Origin: Rhodococcus sp. 14-2470-1b
GTDB taxonomy: Bacteria > Actinomycetota > Actinomycetes > Mycobacteriales > Mycobacteriaceae
DNA: 64,000 nt
Assembly: GCF_002259415.1 (NCBI RefSeq)
Contig: NZ_NPFY01000011.1
Span: forward strand, 248,001-312,000
Direction of reading: 5' to 3'
Shown one piece after another: positions 33,990-42,536 of the stretch. The notes under the pieces are model-generated. The model did no database searches. It saw only the letters and a list, made by a program, of their open reading frames with translations, and had not been told where the DNA came from. The translations under genes and the position numbers were made by a program. Position 1 is the first letter of the stretch, and the number at the start of each line of letters is the position of its first letter.

Positions 33990-34931
33990 ATGGTCACCAC
34001 CACACCACCCAGGTCGGGAGGGAAGCCTGCACCCGCCGCGGCCGTCCCGATCCGGAAGAAGCGCCGCATCTCGGCGCCCTACATACTCATCGCACCCGTC
34101 GTCGTACTGCTCGTGGTCTTCATCTTCTACCCCGTGGGCAGTGTCTTCTACTACAGCCTGCAGTACTACAACCCGACGACGCCGTGGGACAACGGTTTTG
34201 CCGGTCTCGAGAACTTCAAGCTCATGTTCGCCGACGACGCTTTCTGGAACAGCCTGGTCGTCACCGCCAAATGGGTCGGCGTCCAGGTCGTCTTCCAGCT
34301 GATTCTCGGCCTCGGACTGGCGCTGCTGGTCAACGAGGTATTCCGCGGCCGCGGCCTCGCTCGCGCCCTGGTGTTCTCGCCGTGGGCCGTGTCCGGCGTT
34401 CTGACTACCGGTATCTGGCTCCTCATCTACAACCCGTCGACCGGGTTGTTCAAGCTTCTCGGCGACATGGGGATCGGCGACGGCACGGCCGCCCCCATCG
34501 CCGATCCTGACACCGCCTTCTGGGCCACGTCGGTGGCCGAACTGTGGCGCGGTGTCCCGTTCTTCGCGATCCTGATCCTCGCGGAACTGCAAAGTGCACC
34601 GAAGGATCTGTACGAGGCTGCGAACGTCGACGGCGCCAACCGCTGGCAGCGGTTCCGCTTCGTCACCCTCCCGCACCTCAAGGCCGTCATCATTCTCTCG
34701 ACGCTGCTTCGCGGCGTGTGGGAGTTCAACAACGTCGACCTGCTGTACACACTGACCGCCGGTGGACCGGCAGACGTCACGACGACGTTGCCGCTCTACG
34801 TCTCGCAACTCGCCACCACTGCCCAGGACTTCGGATACGGCTCGGCACTGACCACCGTGGCATTCGTGATCCTGCTCTTCTGCTCGATCCTCTACTTGCG
34901 CCTGAGCAAGTTCAACAGCGACAAGGCCTGA
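33990..34931 (+). CDS. Uronate-region ABC importer permease (MalF type)
   Basis: 313 residues. Basic leader (RKKRRISAPYILIAPVVVLLV) then six helices; the EAA loop is EAANVDGANRWQRFRFVTLP (about 210), which docks to the ATPase. GGAG precedes the ATG. It is first in a four-gene unit (two permeases, binding protein, enolase-superfamily enzyme). No ATPase is in the unit; the one at 29320 is the likely partner. Confidence 0.92.
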   Translation: MVTTTPPRSGGKPAPAAAVPIRKKRRISAPYILIAPVVVLLVVFIFYPVGSVFYYSLQYYNPTTPWDNGFAGLENFKLMFADDAFWNSLVVTAKWVGVQVVFQLILGLGLALLVNEVFRGRGLARALVFSPWAVSGVLTTGIWLLIYNPSTGLFKLLGDMGIGDGTAAPIADPDTAFWATSVAELWRGVPFFAILILAELQSAPKDLYEAANVDGANRWQRFRFVTLPHLKAVIILSTLLRGVWEFNNVDLLYTLTAGGPADVTTTLPLYVSQLATTAQDFGYGSALTTVAFVILLFCSILYLRLSKFNSDKA

Positions 34932-34935
34932 GAAC

Positions 34936-35817
34936 ATGACCACTACCGCCGATCGACCGGTGATCGCCACCCCGGCACCCGATTCCCACACCGAACTGCG
35001 TGTGCACAAGACCAAGCCGCGTTTCTTCAGCGTCGGTTTCCCGCTCGCGCTCTACCTTTTGTTCACGCTCGTTCCGTTCTACTGGATGATCGTGTTCGCG
35101 TTCCGTCCCGCGGGCTCCAACTCGATGCTTCCCTGGCCCATCACGTTCGATCATTTCGACACCGTGTGGAACACGCTGGGCTTCAGCTTCTTCTTCAAGA
35201 ACTCCCTGATCGTCGCCGGACTGTCCCTGGTCCTGACGACCTTCGTTGCCCTGGCAACCGGATACGCGTTGGCGCGCTTCAAGTTCCGTGCCAAGATCCC
35301 CCTCGTCATGGCGCTGTTGTGCAGCCAGTTCGTGCCCGGCGCCATGCTGCTCATCCCGCTGTTCCAGGTGTTCCGCGAAATGGGACTGGTGAACAACCTG
35401 TTCGGCCTCATCGTCGCCGACACCGTGTTCCAACTACCTCTGGCCGCGATGCTGATGGCGGGTTTCATCTCCCAGATCCCGGTGGAGCTCGAAGAGGCGG
35501 CAATGGTCGACGGATGTTCGCGCATGAAAGCGTTCCGAATCATCATGTTGCCCCTGCTGCGGCCCGGCCTCATCGCCGTCGGCTCGTTCGCCTTCATCGG
35601 TAGCTGGAACAACTTCCTGTTCGGCCTGATGTTCATCAGCAGCCAGGAGAAGTTCACGTTGCCAGTCGGTTTGAGTTACACCATCGGTTCCTACAACGTC
35701 GACTTCGGTGTCCTCGCGGCCGGCGGTCTCATTGCCGCTGTGCCTGTGGTCGCCGTCTTCGCCGTCATCCAGAAGTACCTCGTCCAGGGCCTCAGCGCCG
35801 GAGCGGTGAAGGGCTGA
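34936..35817 (+). CDS. Uronate-region ABC importer permease (MalG type)
   Basis: 293 residues, six helices, EAA loop EEAAMVDGCSRMKAFRIIMLP (given in part: AAMVDGCSRMKAFRIIMLP, about 195). The C-terminus VIQKYLVQGLSAGAVKG is the usual ending of MalG-type permeases. It starts 4 nt after the MalF-type gene and ends 2 nt before the binding protein gene. Confidence 0.92.
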   Translation: MTTTADRPVIATPAPDSHTELRVHKTKPRFFSVGFPLALYLLFTLVPFYWMIVFAFRPAGSNSMLPWPITFDHFDTVWNTLGFSFFFKNSLIVAGLSLVLTTFVALATGYALARFKFRAKIPLVMALLCSQFVPGAMLLIPLFQVFREMGLVNNLFGLIVADTVFQLPLAAMLMAGFISQIPVELEEAAMVDGCSRMKAFRIIMLPLLRPGLIAVGSFAFIGSWNNFLFGLMFISSQEKFTLPVGLSYTIGSYNVDFGVLAAGGLIAAVPVVAVFAVIQKYLVQGLSAGAVKG

Positions 35818-35819
35818 TC

Positions 35820-37145
35820 ATGACCAAGACACATTTGGCCAGAAGAACGTTCCTCGTCGGCACTGTGGCCGCGCTCGTCCTCGCGGGCTGCAGCTCGGAA
35901 ACATCGTTGCCCGACGGCGCACTGGGCGACCCGAACAGCGGCACCCTCACCTTCTGGGACAACAATGCCGGACCTGATCGAACTCCGTTGTACGAAGAGC
36001 TGATTCGCCGTTTCGAAGCTGCGAATCCCGGTATCGACATCGAGTACGTCGGCCTACCGTCGGACAGCGCGCAGCAGAAGTACCAGACGGCGCTTGCCGG
36101 CGGTTCGGCCCCGGACCTCGGTATCGTCTCCACTGCATACCTCGCGCCGCTCGTCGCTCAGAATGCCGTCATTCCGCTGGACCAGTTCCTCGACGCATCG
36201 CCGCAGAAGACCGACTACGACCCCAAGATCATCGAATCCGCTCGCGAGTCCGGCGGTGGTGAGGTTCTCTACGGCCTGCCGTTCACCAGTAACAACGCAA
36301 CACTGTGGTACCGCGCCGACTGGTTCGACGAGGCAGGACTGGAACCACCGGACACCTGGGACGAGTTCTACGAGGCGTCGGACGCACTGACCGACAAGGC
36401 CGCCGGCCGGTACGGATTCACCATCCGCGGCGGAGCGGGATCGATCTATCCGCTACTGCAACACATGTTCGCGACGACCGGTATCGAGAACTTCTTCGAC
36501 GGCAGCGAATCGACGGTCAACCGCCCCGAGATGGTCGAGGCCATCGAACGATTCGCCGCCCTGTACGACGTCGACACCCCCACCGCCGACGTCAACAACG
36601 GATTCCCGCAGATGGTGGCCAGCTTCGGGGGCGGGTCGGTTGCGATGATGCAGCACAACCTCGGCTCGCTCAGCAACCACAGGAAGGCGCTCGGCGACAA
36701 GGTCGGCGCAGTCGCACTTCCGCTCGCGGACAACGGCGTCCGCACGGTGATGACCGACCCGTTCCCGTCGTACACGGTCTTCAAGTCCAGTCAGCACCAG
36801 GCTGCAGCCTGGAAGTTCCTCGAGTTCATGACGTCTCCGGAGTCGCAGGCGTACTGGAACGAGAACGTCGGCCAGATTCCGGTCAACACCGTCGCGCGGT
36901 CGGCGCCGTCGTTCCAGACGATGCCGTCCGTGCAGGCCGCTCAGGCCGCACTCGACGACCCGAAGACCGTCCTGGTCACGCCGCCGGACTACCTGCCGGA
37001 CTTCGGCAAGATCGTCCAGGTGCAGATGCTGGGCCAGTGGCAGAAGGTTCTGATCGGGCAGCTCAGCGCCCAGGACTTCGCCGACGACTTCGCCGAGAAA
37101 CTCAACCGTTCCAAGGCCAAATACGATGCCCGTCAGGGCAAATAG
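35820..37145 (+). CDS. Uronate-region ABC importer substrate-binding lipoprotein
   Basis: 441 residues. Signal peptide with an arginine pair (ARRTFLVGTVAALVLAGC) ending in the lipobox LAGC. Family 1 binding protein: TLTFWDNNAGPDRTPLYEEL opens domain one, and AAWKFLEFMTSPESQAYWNE is the conserved late helix. It binds the sugar outside the cell. The linked enolase-superfamily enzyme and IclR regulator point to a uronate, uronate oligosaccharide or aldarate ligand. Confidence 0.92.
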   Translation: MTKTHLARRTFLVGTVAALVLAGCSSETSLPDGALGDPNSGTLTFWDNNAGPDRTPLYEELIRRFEAANPGIDIEYVGLPSDSAQQKYQTALAGGSAPDLGIVSTAYLAPLVAQNAVIPLDQFLDASPQKTDYDPKIIESARESGGGEVLYGLPFTSNNATLWYRADWFDEAGLEPPDTWDEFYEASDALTDKAAGRYGFTIRGGAGSIYPLLQHMFATTGIENFFDGSESTVNRPEMVEAIERFAALYDVDTPTADVNNGFPQMVASFGGGSVAMMQHNLGSLSNHRKALGDKVGAVALPLADNGVRTVMTDPFPSYTVFKSSQHQAAAWKFLEFMTSPESQAYWNENVGQIPVNTVARSAPSFQTMPSVQAAQAALDDPKTVLVTPPDYLPDFGKIVQVQMLGQWQKVLIGQLSAQDFADDFAEKLNRSKAKYDARQGK

Positions 37146-37157
37146 GGGATAAGCACC

Positions 37158-38318
37158 ATGTCCAGCGTCATCACGGAAGTTGCCGTGCAGGTGTTCAAGA
37201 CGGAGGCGCGCACGTCGGTCGACTCCTACGGACACCGTCACCCCGGCCCGTCCAGCCAGTCCACCCAGGCGTTGCTGCGCATCACCGATTCCGACGGAGC
37301 CAGCGGTTACGTTCTCGGCAAGCCCAACTACTTGCGTCAGGACCAGGTGGAGCAGTACTTCCAGTCGGTCCTGATCGGGACCGATCCGCTTGCGCGTGAG
37401 TCCGTCGAGAAGAAGTTCGCGATCCGGCAGCGCACCAAGGCCGTCGAACTGCCCGAGCACACGCTCAGCTACGTCGACCAGGCTCTGTGGGACCTGGCGG
37501 GCAACAAGTTCGACACTCCGGTGTGGAAGTTGCTCGGTGGAGCCCGCTCCGAGGTGAAGGCGTACGCGAGCACCATGTGCGGTGACGACATCGAGGGCGG
37601 CCTGTCCTCGCCGGAGGACTTCGCAGCCTTCGCTCGTGATCTGAAAGCACGCGGCTACCAGGGCATCAAGCTGCACACCTGGATGCCGCCGCACCCCGGC
37701 GCCCCTGACCTTCACCGCGACATCGACGCCTGTGCCGCGGTACGCGACGCCGTCGGACCCGGCTTTTCACTGATGCTCGACGGCTACCACTGGTACTCGC
37801 GCACCGAAGCCCTCACGTTGGGACGCGAGCTCGACCGCTTGAAGTTCGCCTGGTTCGAGGAGCCGATGGACGAGTTCTCGCTGCGCTCGTACAAGTGGCT
37901 CGCGGACCAGATCGACACCCCCGTCATCGGTCCCGAGACCACTCCGGGACGGCACAAGTCCAGGTCGGAGTGGATCGCCAACGAGGCCTGCGACATCCTG
38001 CGGGTCGGCGCGATGAACGGCGGCGGGATCACGCCGGCGATGAAGACGGTGCACATGGCCGACGGATTCGGGCTCGAGTGCGAGATCCACGGCAACGGTG
38101 CTCCCAACCTCGCGCTCGTCGGCGGGGCGCCCAACGTTCACTGGTACGAGCGGGGGCTGCTGCACCCGCACACCGACTACGACTGGGTTCCGCCGCACCT
38201 CAAATCCATCGTGGATTCCATCGACGAGAACGGAATCGTGCACATGCCCGACCGTCCTGGCCTGGGGGAAGAGATCGATCACGAGTACGTCGCAGCCAAT
38301 CTCGTACAGGAATACTGA
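37158..38318 (+). CDS. Mandelate racemase subgroup enzyme, putative aldarate/aldarolactone enzyme
   Basis: 386 residues, enolase superfamily. Ligand and acid-base positions: GIKLHTWMPP (K-x-H, about 173), Asp in MLDGYHWYS, Glu in WFEEPMDE, Glu in IGPETTPG and His in CEIHGNGAP. Lys-x-His in place of the usual Lys-x-Lys marks a particular mandelate racemase branch that includes sugar-acid dehydratases and cycloisomerases. Galactarolactone cycloisomerase, which would turn the uronate dehydrogenase product into 3-deoxy-2-oxo-hexarate, is an attractive candidate, but I cannot decide between that and an aldarate dehydratase. It is the last gene of the importer operon, 12 nt after the binding protein. 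Confidence 0.8.
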   Translation: MSSVITEVAVQVFKTEARTSVDSYGHRHPGPSSQSTQALLRITDSDGASGYVLGKPNYLRQDQVEQYFQSVLIGTDPLARESVEKKFAIRQRTKAVELPEHTLSYVDQALWDLAGNKFDTPVWKLLGGARSEVKAYASTMCGDDIEGGLSSPEDFAAFARDLKARGYQGIKLHTWMPPHPGAPDLHRDIDACAAVRDAVGPGFSLMLDGYHWYSRTEALTLGRELDRLKFAWFEEPMDEFSLRSYKWLADQIDTPVIGPETTPGRHKSRSEWIANEACDILRVGAMNGGGITPAMKTVHMADGFGLECEIHGNGAPNLALVGGAPNVHWYERGLLHPHTDYDWVPPHLKSIVDSIDENGIVHMPDRPGLGEEIDHEYVAANLVQEY

Positions 38319-38371
38319 GTCAAGTGGTGTCCAGGAGTGAAACTGCGTTCCATATGAGGGACACTGTCCTC

Positions 38372-39178
38372 ATGGTGAACGACGTGAAGACGGTTACTGC
38401 AGGCTCCACTCCGGACACCCAGCCGGTGAAGTCCGCGGAACGGACCATTCACATCCTGGAGACGCTGGCGGCCTCGCCGACTCGCATGAGTCTCGGCGAG
38501 CTGCAGGAGGCGTGCAAGTACCCCAGATCGTCCTTGCACGCCCTCCTGCGCACTCTGAAGGATCTGCGGTGGATCGAGGCCGACGAGTCGGGTTCGCGCT
38601 ACGGCATCGGCACTCACGCTCTGCTGACCGGCACGTCCTACCTCGACAAGGATTCCGTCGTCGGTAGGGCCGCCGCGGTTCTGGAAGCACTACGCTCCGA
38701 CGTCCGCCACACGGTCCACTTCGCCCGACGCGACGAGGACCACGTCATCTACCTCGCCAGCCGAGGCTCCAAGCTCGAGGTCCGGCGCATGCACCGCGTC
38801 GGCCGCAAGCTGCCGTGTCACGTCACAGCTCTGGGTCAGGCGTTGCTCGCCGAGCTCACCACCGACGAGGTGACTCAGCTTCTTCCCGAGACGTTGGAGC
38901 GATACACCGACAACACCATCGTCGACCGCGACGCGCTCATCGCGGAGCTGGCCGAGGTCCGCAAGCGCGGATGGTCACTCGAACAGGAGCAGGGCACACC
39001 CGGCGTGGTCTGCATCGCGACGGTGGTGCCCTACCGCATTCCCGCCACCGACGCGCTCAGCGTGTCGATGCCCGCGGAGGTGGCGTCGTATCCGGGTGAA
39101 CTCGAGCGCATCGCCGGTGTCCTGACCAAGCACGCCGACGCCTGGGCTCGTGAGCTCCGCGCCGAGGGCGTGCGCTGA
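38372..39178 (+). CDS. IclR family transcriptional regulator
   Basis: 268 residues. Winged helix-turn-helix (about 20-85: KSAERTIHILETLAASPTRM, then SLGELQEACKYPRSSLHALL) followed by the IclR effector domain (about 90-260), with RMHRVGRKLPCHVTALGQALL and RKRGWSLEQEQGTPGVVCIA. IclR proteins bind small acids and control catabolic genes. It follows the importer operon in the same direction and is the best candidate for the GTTCA-N6-TGAAC sites. ATG 38372 has GAGGG ten bases upstream; ATG 38354 is an alternative. A degenerate palindrome GTTCCATATGAGGGAC lies at 38347-38362. Confidence 0.88.
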   Translation: MVNDVKTVTAGSTPDTQPVKSAERTIHILETLAASPTRMSLGELQEACKYPRSSLHALLRTLKDLRWIEADESGSRYGIGTHALLTGTSYLDKDSVVGRAAAVLEALRSDVRHTVHFARRDEDHVIYLASRGSKLEVRRMHRVGRKLPCHVTALGQALLAELTTDEVTQLLPETLERYTDNTIVDRDALIAELAEVRKRGWSLEQEQGTPGVVCIATVVPYRIPATDALSVSMPAEVASYPGELERIAGVLTKHADAWARELRAEGVR

Positions 39179-39199
39179 CCCGCACCAGCGTTCACGCGT

Positions 39200-40135
39200 T
39201 CACAGGCGTGAGATGTTGGCCGCGACGTCCGCGACTCTCCCGACGAACGTGTGGTGGGTGACGCCGGACGAATGCGGGGTCATCAGAATGTTGTCCAGGT
39301 CCGCGAACGGTAACGTGCTCGGTCGACCGACACCGTCGGCGCCGGGGTACTGGTACCAGACGTCGATGGCTGCAGCCGCGATCGTGTGCCCGGCCAGCGC
39401 ATCGAACAGAGCCTGCTCCTGAACCACAGGCCCTCGACCGACATTGACGAGGATGCCGCCGCTGCCCAAACTGGACAACTCGTCCTCGCCGATCATGCCG
39501 CGCGTCGAGTCGGTCAGCGGCGCCGACACGACCACGACGTCGGACCAGTGCATCAGCTTTCCGAGATCAGCGGTGCTGGACAACCATTCGAGGCCGACGT
39601 CGGCTGCTGTACCACTACCGGTCACTGCGGCTCCGTGCGCTCCGTAGGCCTCGAAGAGCTTCCATGTCCGCTTGCCGATGTGCCCGAACCCGACGAAACC
39701 GATGCGGGCGTCCACGAGCGACAGAGGTTGCGGAATCGACGAGTCGTAGACGGCGGTACTGAACACGCCTGCTCGCAGCGCACGATCCTGAACGAGAAAA
39801 TTGCGACGTAGCATCACGGTCGCGGAGACGACGTACTCGGCTATGGACTGTTCGTGGTGAAAGGTGTTGCATACTTCAACGTCCGGACTCAGACCGGACC
39901 GGTCGACGTTGTCGGTTCCAGCACCGACGACGTGGACCATCTTCAACCGGGACCCGGCCGCACCCATCGCTGCGCTGAACTTTCCGCCCACGTACACGTC
40001 GGCGTCGGGCAGTTCCGCGAGCACACGAGCCTCGTCGAACGGAACGACCCAGATCACGTCGGCGTCGTCGGGCAGTCCGTCCTCGAACTGCTCTCGGTAC
40101 GGCAGTATGTTTCCGTCTCCGACGACGATCTTCAT
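39200..40135 (-). CDS. D-2-hydroxyacid dehydrogenase
   Basis: 311 residues from ATG 40135; ATG 40150, overlapping the gudD stop, is also possible. NAD motif GFVGFGHIGKRTWKLFEAYG (about 145). The catalytic Arg is in VNVGRGPVVQE and the His in MTPHSSGVTHH. The usual catalytic Glu of this family (DVF-x-x-EP) is replaced: here the sequence is DVWYQYPG, as in one divergent branch, so activity may differ. It is read with gudD and could reduce a 2-oxo acid or tartronate semialdehyde formed in sugar-acid breakdown. The product is not determinable. Confidence 0.82.
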   Translation of the reverse strand: MKIVVGDGNILPYREQFEDGLPDDADVIWVVPFDEARVLAELPDADVYVGGKFSAAMGAAGSRLKMVHVVGAGTDNVDRSGLSPDVEVCNTFHHEQSIAEYVVSATVMLRRNFLVQDRALRAGVFSTAVYDSSIPQPLSLVDARIGFVGFGHIGKRTWKLFEAYGAHGAAVTGSGTAADVGLEWLSSTADLGKLMHWSDVVVVSAPLTDSTRGMIGEDELSSLGSGGILVNVGRGPVVQEQALFDALAGHTIAAAAIDVWYQYPGADGVGRPSTLPFADLDNILMTPHSSGVTHHTFVGRVADVAANISRL

Positions 40136-40146
40136 CGACCGTGCTC

Positions 40147-41496
40147 TCATCGAACCAGGGCCGGGCTCTTGCTGTCGAAGGCCCATCCGTCGATCAGATA
40201 CTGCATACCGATGGAATCGTCACGCGCACCGAGGCCTTCACGCTGATACAGCTCGTGCGCGGCATCCACTTGCTCCCAGTCGAGTTCGACACCGAGACCG
40301 GGCTTGTCCGGCACCGTGAGGTAACCCCCGTCGATCTCGAAGGGCTCCCTGGTCACTCGCTGACCGTCCTGCCAGATCCAGTGCGTGTCGATCGCGGTGA
40401 TGTTCCCCGGTGCTGCCGCCGCGACGTGGGTGAACATGGCGAGCGATACGTCGAAGTGGTTGTTGGAGTGCGACCCCCAGGTCAGACCCCACGCGTCGCA
40501 CAGCTGCGCAACCCGCACCGAGCCACTCATGGTCCAGAAGTGAGGATCGGCCAACGGAATGTCGACGGCGCCGGTGCGGATGGTGTGGCCCATCTCCCGC
40601 CAGTCGGTGGCAATCATGTTCGTCGCAGTGGGCAACCCGGTGGCCCGCTTGAACTCCGCCATGACCTCACGGCCGGAGAATCCACCCTCCGGACCGACCG
40701 GATCCTCGGCGTAGGCCAGTACGTCGCGCAACCCGCGGCAGGTCTCGATCGCATCCTTCAGCAACCATCCACCGTTGGGATCCAACGTGATTCGAGCGTC
40801 GGGGAAGCGTCGATGCAGCGCCGTCACGGCAGCCGCCTCCTCGGCGGCGGGAAGTACCCCGCCTTTGAGCTTGAAGTCCTGAAATCCGTAGCGCGCCTGA
40901 GCGGCCTCGGCGAGTCGAACGACGGCATCGGGGGTGAGCGCCTCCGAGTGACGGATGCGAGCCCAGTCGTCGGCACCGGCCGACTCGTCGGATGCCGTCC
41001 GGTACGCCAGATCCGTCTTCGCGGAGTCGCCGACGAAGAACAGGTAGCCGAGGGCTTGAACCTTCTCGCGCTGCTGACCCTCGCCGAGCAGCGCGGCGAC
41101 GGTGACACCGAGGTGCTGCCCGAGCAGGTCCAGCAAGGCCGACTCGACCGCGGTAACTGCGTGGACAGCGATCCTCAGGTCGAACGTCTGCGCGCCGCGA
41201 CCGCCGGAATCCCTGTCCGAGAACGCTGTTCGCATCGACTGCAGGATCGCGTTGTACGTACCGACCGACTGGCCCTCGACCAGAGACCGGGCATCCTCGA
41301 GGCACCGGCGAATGGGCTCACCACCAGGGACCTCGCCGACGCCGGTGCGGCCGTCCGAATCCGTCAGCACCACCAGATTCCTCGTGAAATACGGTGCGTG
41401 CGCACCGCTGAGGTTGAGCAGCATGCCGTCGTGACCCGCGATGGGAACCACTCGCATTCGGGTGACGGCAGGGGTGGTGGCGGTACGCGCGTTCAT
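40147..41496 (-). CDS. gudD: Glucarate dehydratase
   Basis: 450 residues, matching E. coli GudD (446) throughout. Catalytic residues: FKLKGGVL (Lys pair, about 210), LDPNGGW (Asp, Asn), [17 protein letters not shown] and the signature [21 protein letters not shown] with His, then AIDTHWIWQ with the Asp-His dyad. It converts D-glucarate or L-idarate to 5-dehydro-4-deoxy-D-glucarate. It is transcribed with the 2-hydroxyacid dehydrogenase gene. The upstream palindrome GAACCCTATGGTTC overlaps the likely -10 box. RBS GGAAGG lies before the ATG. Confidence 0.95.
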   Translation of the reverse strand: MNARTATTPAVTRMRVVPIAGHDGMLLNLSGAHAPYFTRNLVVLTDSDGRTGVGEVPGGEPIRRCLEDARSLVEGQSVGTYNAILQSMRTAFSDRDSGGRGAQTFDLRIAVHAVTAVESALLDLLGQHLGVTVAALLGEGQQREKVQALGYLFFVGDSAKTDLAYRTASDESAGADDWARIRHSEALTPDAVVRLAEAAQARYGFQDFKLKGGVLPAAEEAAAVTALHRRFPDARITLDPNGGWLLKDAIETCRGLRDVLAYAEDPVGPEGGFSGREVMAEFKRATGLPTATNMIATDWREMGHTIRTGAVDIPLADPHFWTMSGSVRVAQLCDAWGLTWGSHSNNHFDVSLAMFTHVAAAAPGNITAIDTHWIWQDGQRVTREPFEIDGGYLTVPDKPGLGVELDWEQVDAAHELYQREGLGARDDSIGMQYLIDGWAFDSKSPALVR

Positions 41497-41532
41497 CGGT
41501 GGAACCTTCCGTGGTCGTGACTCGGCTCACAC

Positions 41533-41565
41533 GAACCCTATGGTTCCACACCTATGCGTGTCCAA
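41533..41565 (-). promoter_or_regulatory. gudD promoter and overlapping palindromic operator
   Basis: Minus strand TTGGAC (41565-41560) and TAGGGT (41540-41535) with a 19-bp spacer form the probable promoter. The palindrome GAACC-CTAT-GGTTC (41533-41546) covers the -10 box, a repressor position. The segment GTCTTGGACACGCAT matches GACTTGGACACGTAT upstream of the semialdehyde dehydrogenase gene at 13 of 15 bases. Confidence 0.55.
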
Positions 41566-41621
41566 GACGAGATAGGCATGGATCGATGCACTGCGGGTAT
41601 CGACACGGGGCGATCGTCGGG

Positions 41622-41640
41622 CAAAGTATGGCTACCCTAA
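41622..41640 (+). promoter_or_regulatory. Iron box (IdeR/DtxR-type operator)
   Basis: CAAAGTATGGCTACCCTAA, read on the minus strand TTAGGGTAGCCATACTTTG, agrees with the IdeR consensus TTAGGTTAGSCTAACCTAA at 13 of 19 positions. It precedes the siderophore-interacting protein gene. TATGGCT/TACCCT inside it could serve as the -10 region. Iron-dependent repression is inferred. Confidence 0.6.
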
Positions 41641-41687
41641 TATCGAACAGGTCAGAGTTGAACAGGTCTCGACAGGAAGCTGCCCGG

Positions 41688-42512
41688 ATGCCCCCGACCG
41701 TTCCCGCCGAACGCCGCCCTTCGGAACCGAGGACGTTCGACGCCGTGACCCTGTCGTCGTGGTACGTGACGCCCTCCATGCTCCGCGTACGCCTCGGCGG
41801 TGCCGACCTGTCCGGCTTCGCGACCACCGGCGTGCCCGACGAACGTCTCCGCTTGATCTTCGAGGACGACACCCTGCGTAGCTACACCGTCCGCCGCTTC
41901 GACCCGGCCGGCCCACACCTCGACATCGACTTCGTAGTTCACGACGGCGGCGTTGCCGCGCAGTGGGCAGAACATGCGCAGCCCGGTGATCGGATCCGCG
42001 TGTCGGAGCCGCACGGATGGTATCGGCCACCTACCGACACCGAGTGGCAACTGTTGGTTGCCGACATGACCGGACTACCCGCTCTCACCCGTGCCGTCGA
42101 ACAACTTCCCTCAGGCGCCACAGCGCACGTCATCGCATCGGTGCCGAGCCGAGCCGACGAGCAACAGGTGCCGAGTGCAGCGACCGTCACGTACGAGTGG
42201 ACGACCGACCATGAGTTGCTCGAGACAGTCCGATCCTTCGACAGACCCAGCGGCGGCGGTTATCTGTGGGCGGCGACCGAAGCGGCCGACGCCCGAGCGA
42301 TCCGGAAGCTCTACCACCGCGAACTGGGGTGGACTCCGGACCGGTTCGACATCAAGGGCTACTGGCGACGCGACAAAGAAGCCTGGCAGCAGCGGTTCTC
42401 CGAGGTCCGAGAGCACATCGATTCCGTCCGCGACCGCGCACTCGCCCAGGGCCTGAGCGGACACGAGCTGACCCAGGTCGTCGACGCCGCCCTCGAAGAA
42501 TCCGGCCTCTGA
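41688..42512 (+). CDS. Siderophore-interacting protein (FAD-dependent ferric-siderophore reductase)
   Basis: 274 residues. FAD domain with LRSYTVRRFDP (R-x-Y-T/S, about 61) and DIDFVVHDGGVAAQWAEHAQPGDRI, then the SIP domain with DMTGLPALTRAVEQLP and the C-terminal KGYWRRDKEAW. Such proteins release iron in the cytoplasm by reducing ferric siderophores with NAD(P)H. The ATG at 41688 has AGGAAG eight bases upstream; an ATG at 41628 lies within the iron box and is rejected. The binding protein gene follows 24 nt later, forming an iron operon inside the aldarate region. Confidence 0.9.
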   Translation: MPPTVPAERRPSEPRTFDAVTLSSWYVTPSMLRVRLGGADLSGFATTGVPDERLRLIFEDDTLRSYTVRRFDPAGPHLDIDFVVHDGGVAAQWAEHAQPGDRIRVSEPHGWYRPPTDTEWQLLVADMTGLPALTRAVEQLPSGATAHVIASVPSRADEQQVPSAATVTYEWTTDHELLETVRSFDRPSGGGYLWAATEAADARAIRKLYHRELGWTPDRFDIKGYWRRDKEAWQQRFSEVREHIDSVRDRALAQGLSGHELTQVVDAALEESGL

Positions 42513-42536
42513 CCCACCACCCCACCAGGAGAAGAC

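Noticed and set aside
38347-38362. A fourth GTTCA-N6-TGAAC operator before the IclR gene (GTTCCATATGAGGGAC)
   Set aside because: The outer arms are only partly symmetric and the centre does not align with the other three sites; kept only as a weak possibility in the IclR entry.
41628-41687. Earlier ATG for the siderophore-interacting protein
   Set aside because: It lies within the iron box, and the ATG at 41688 has a good ribosome site and the normal family N-terminus.
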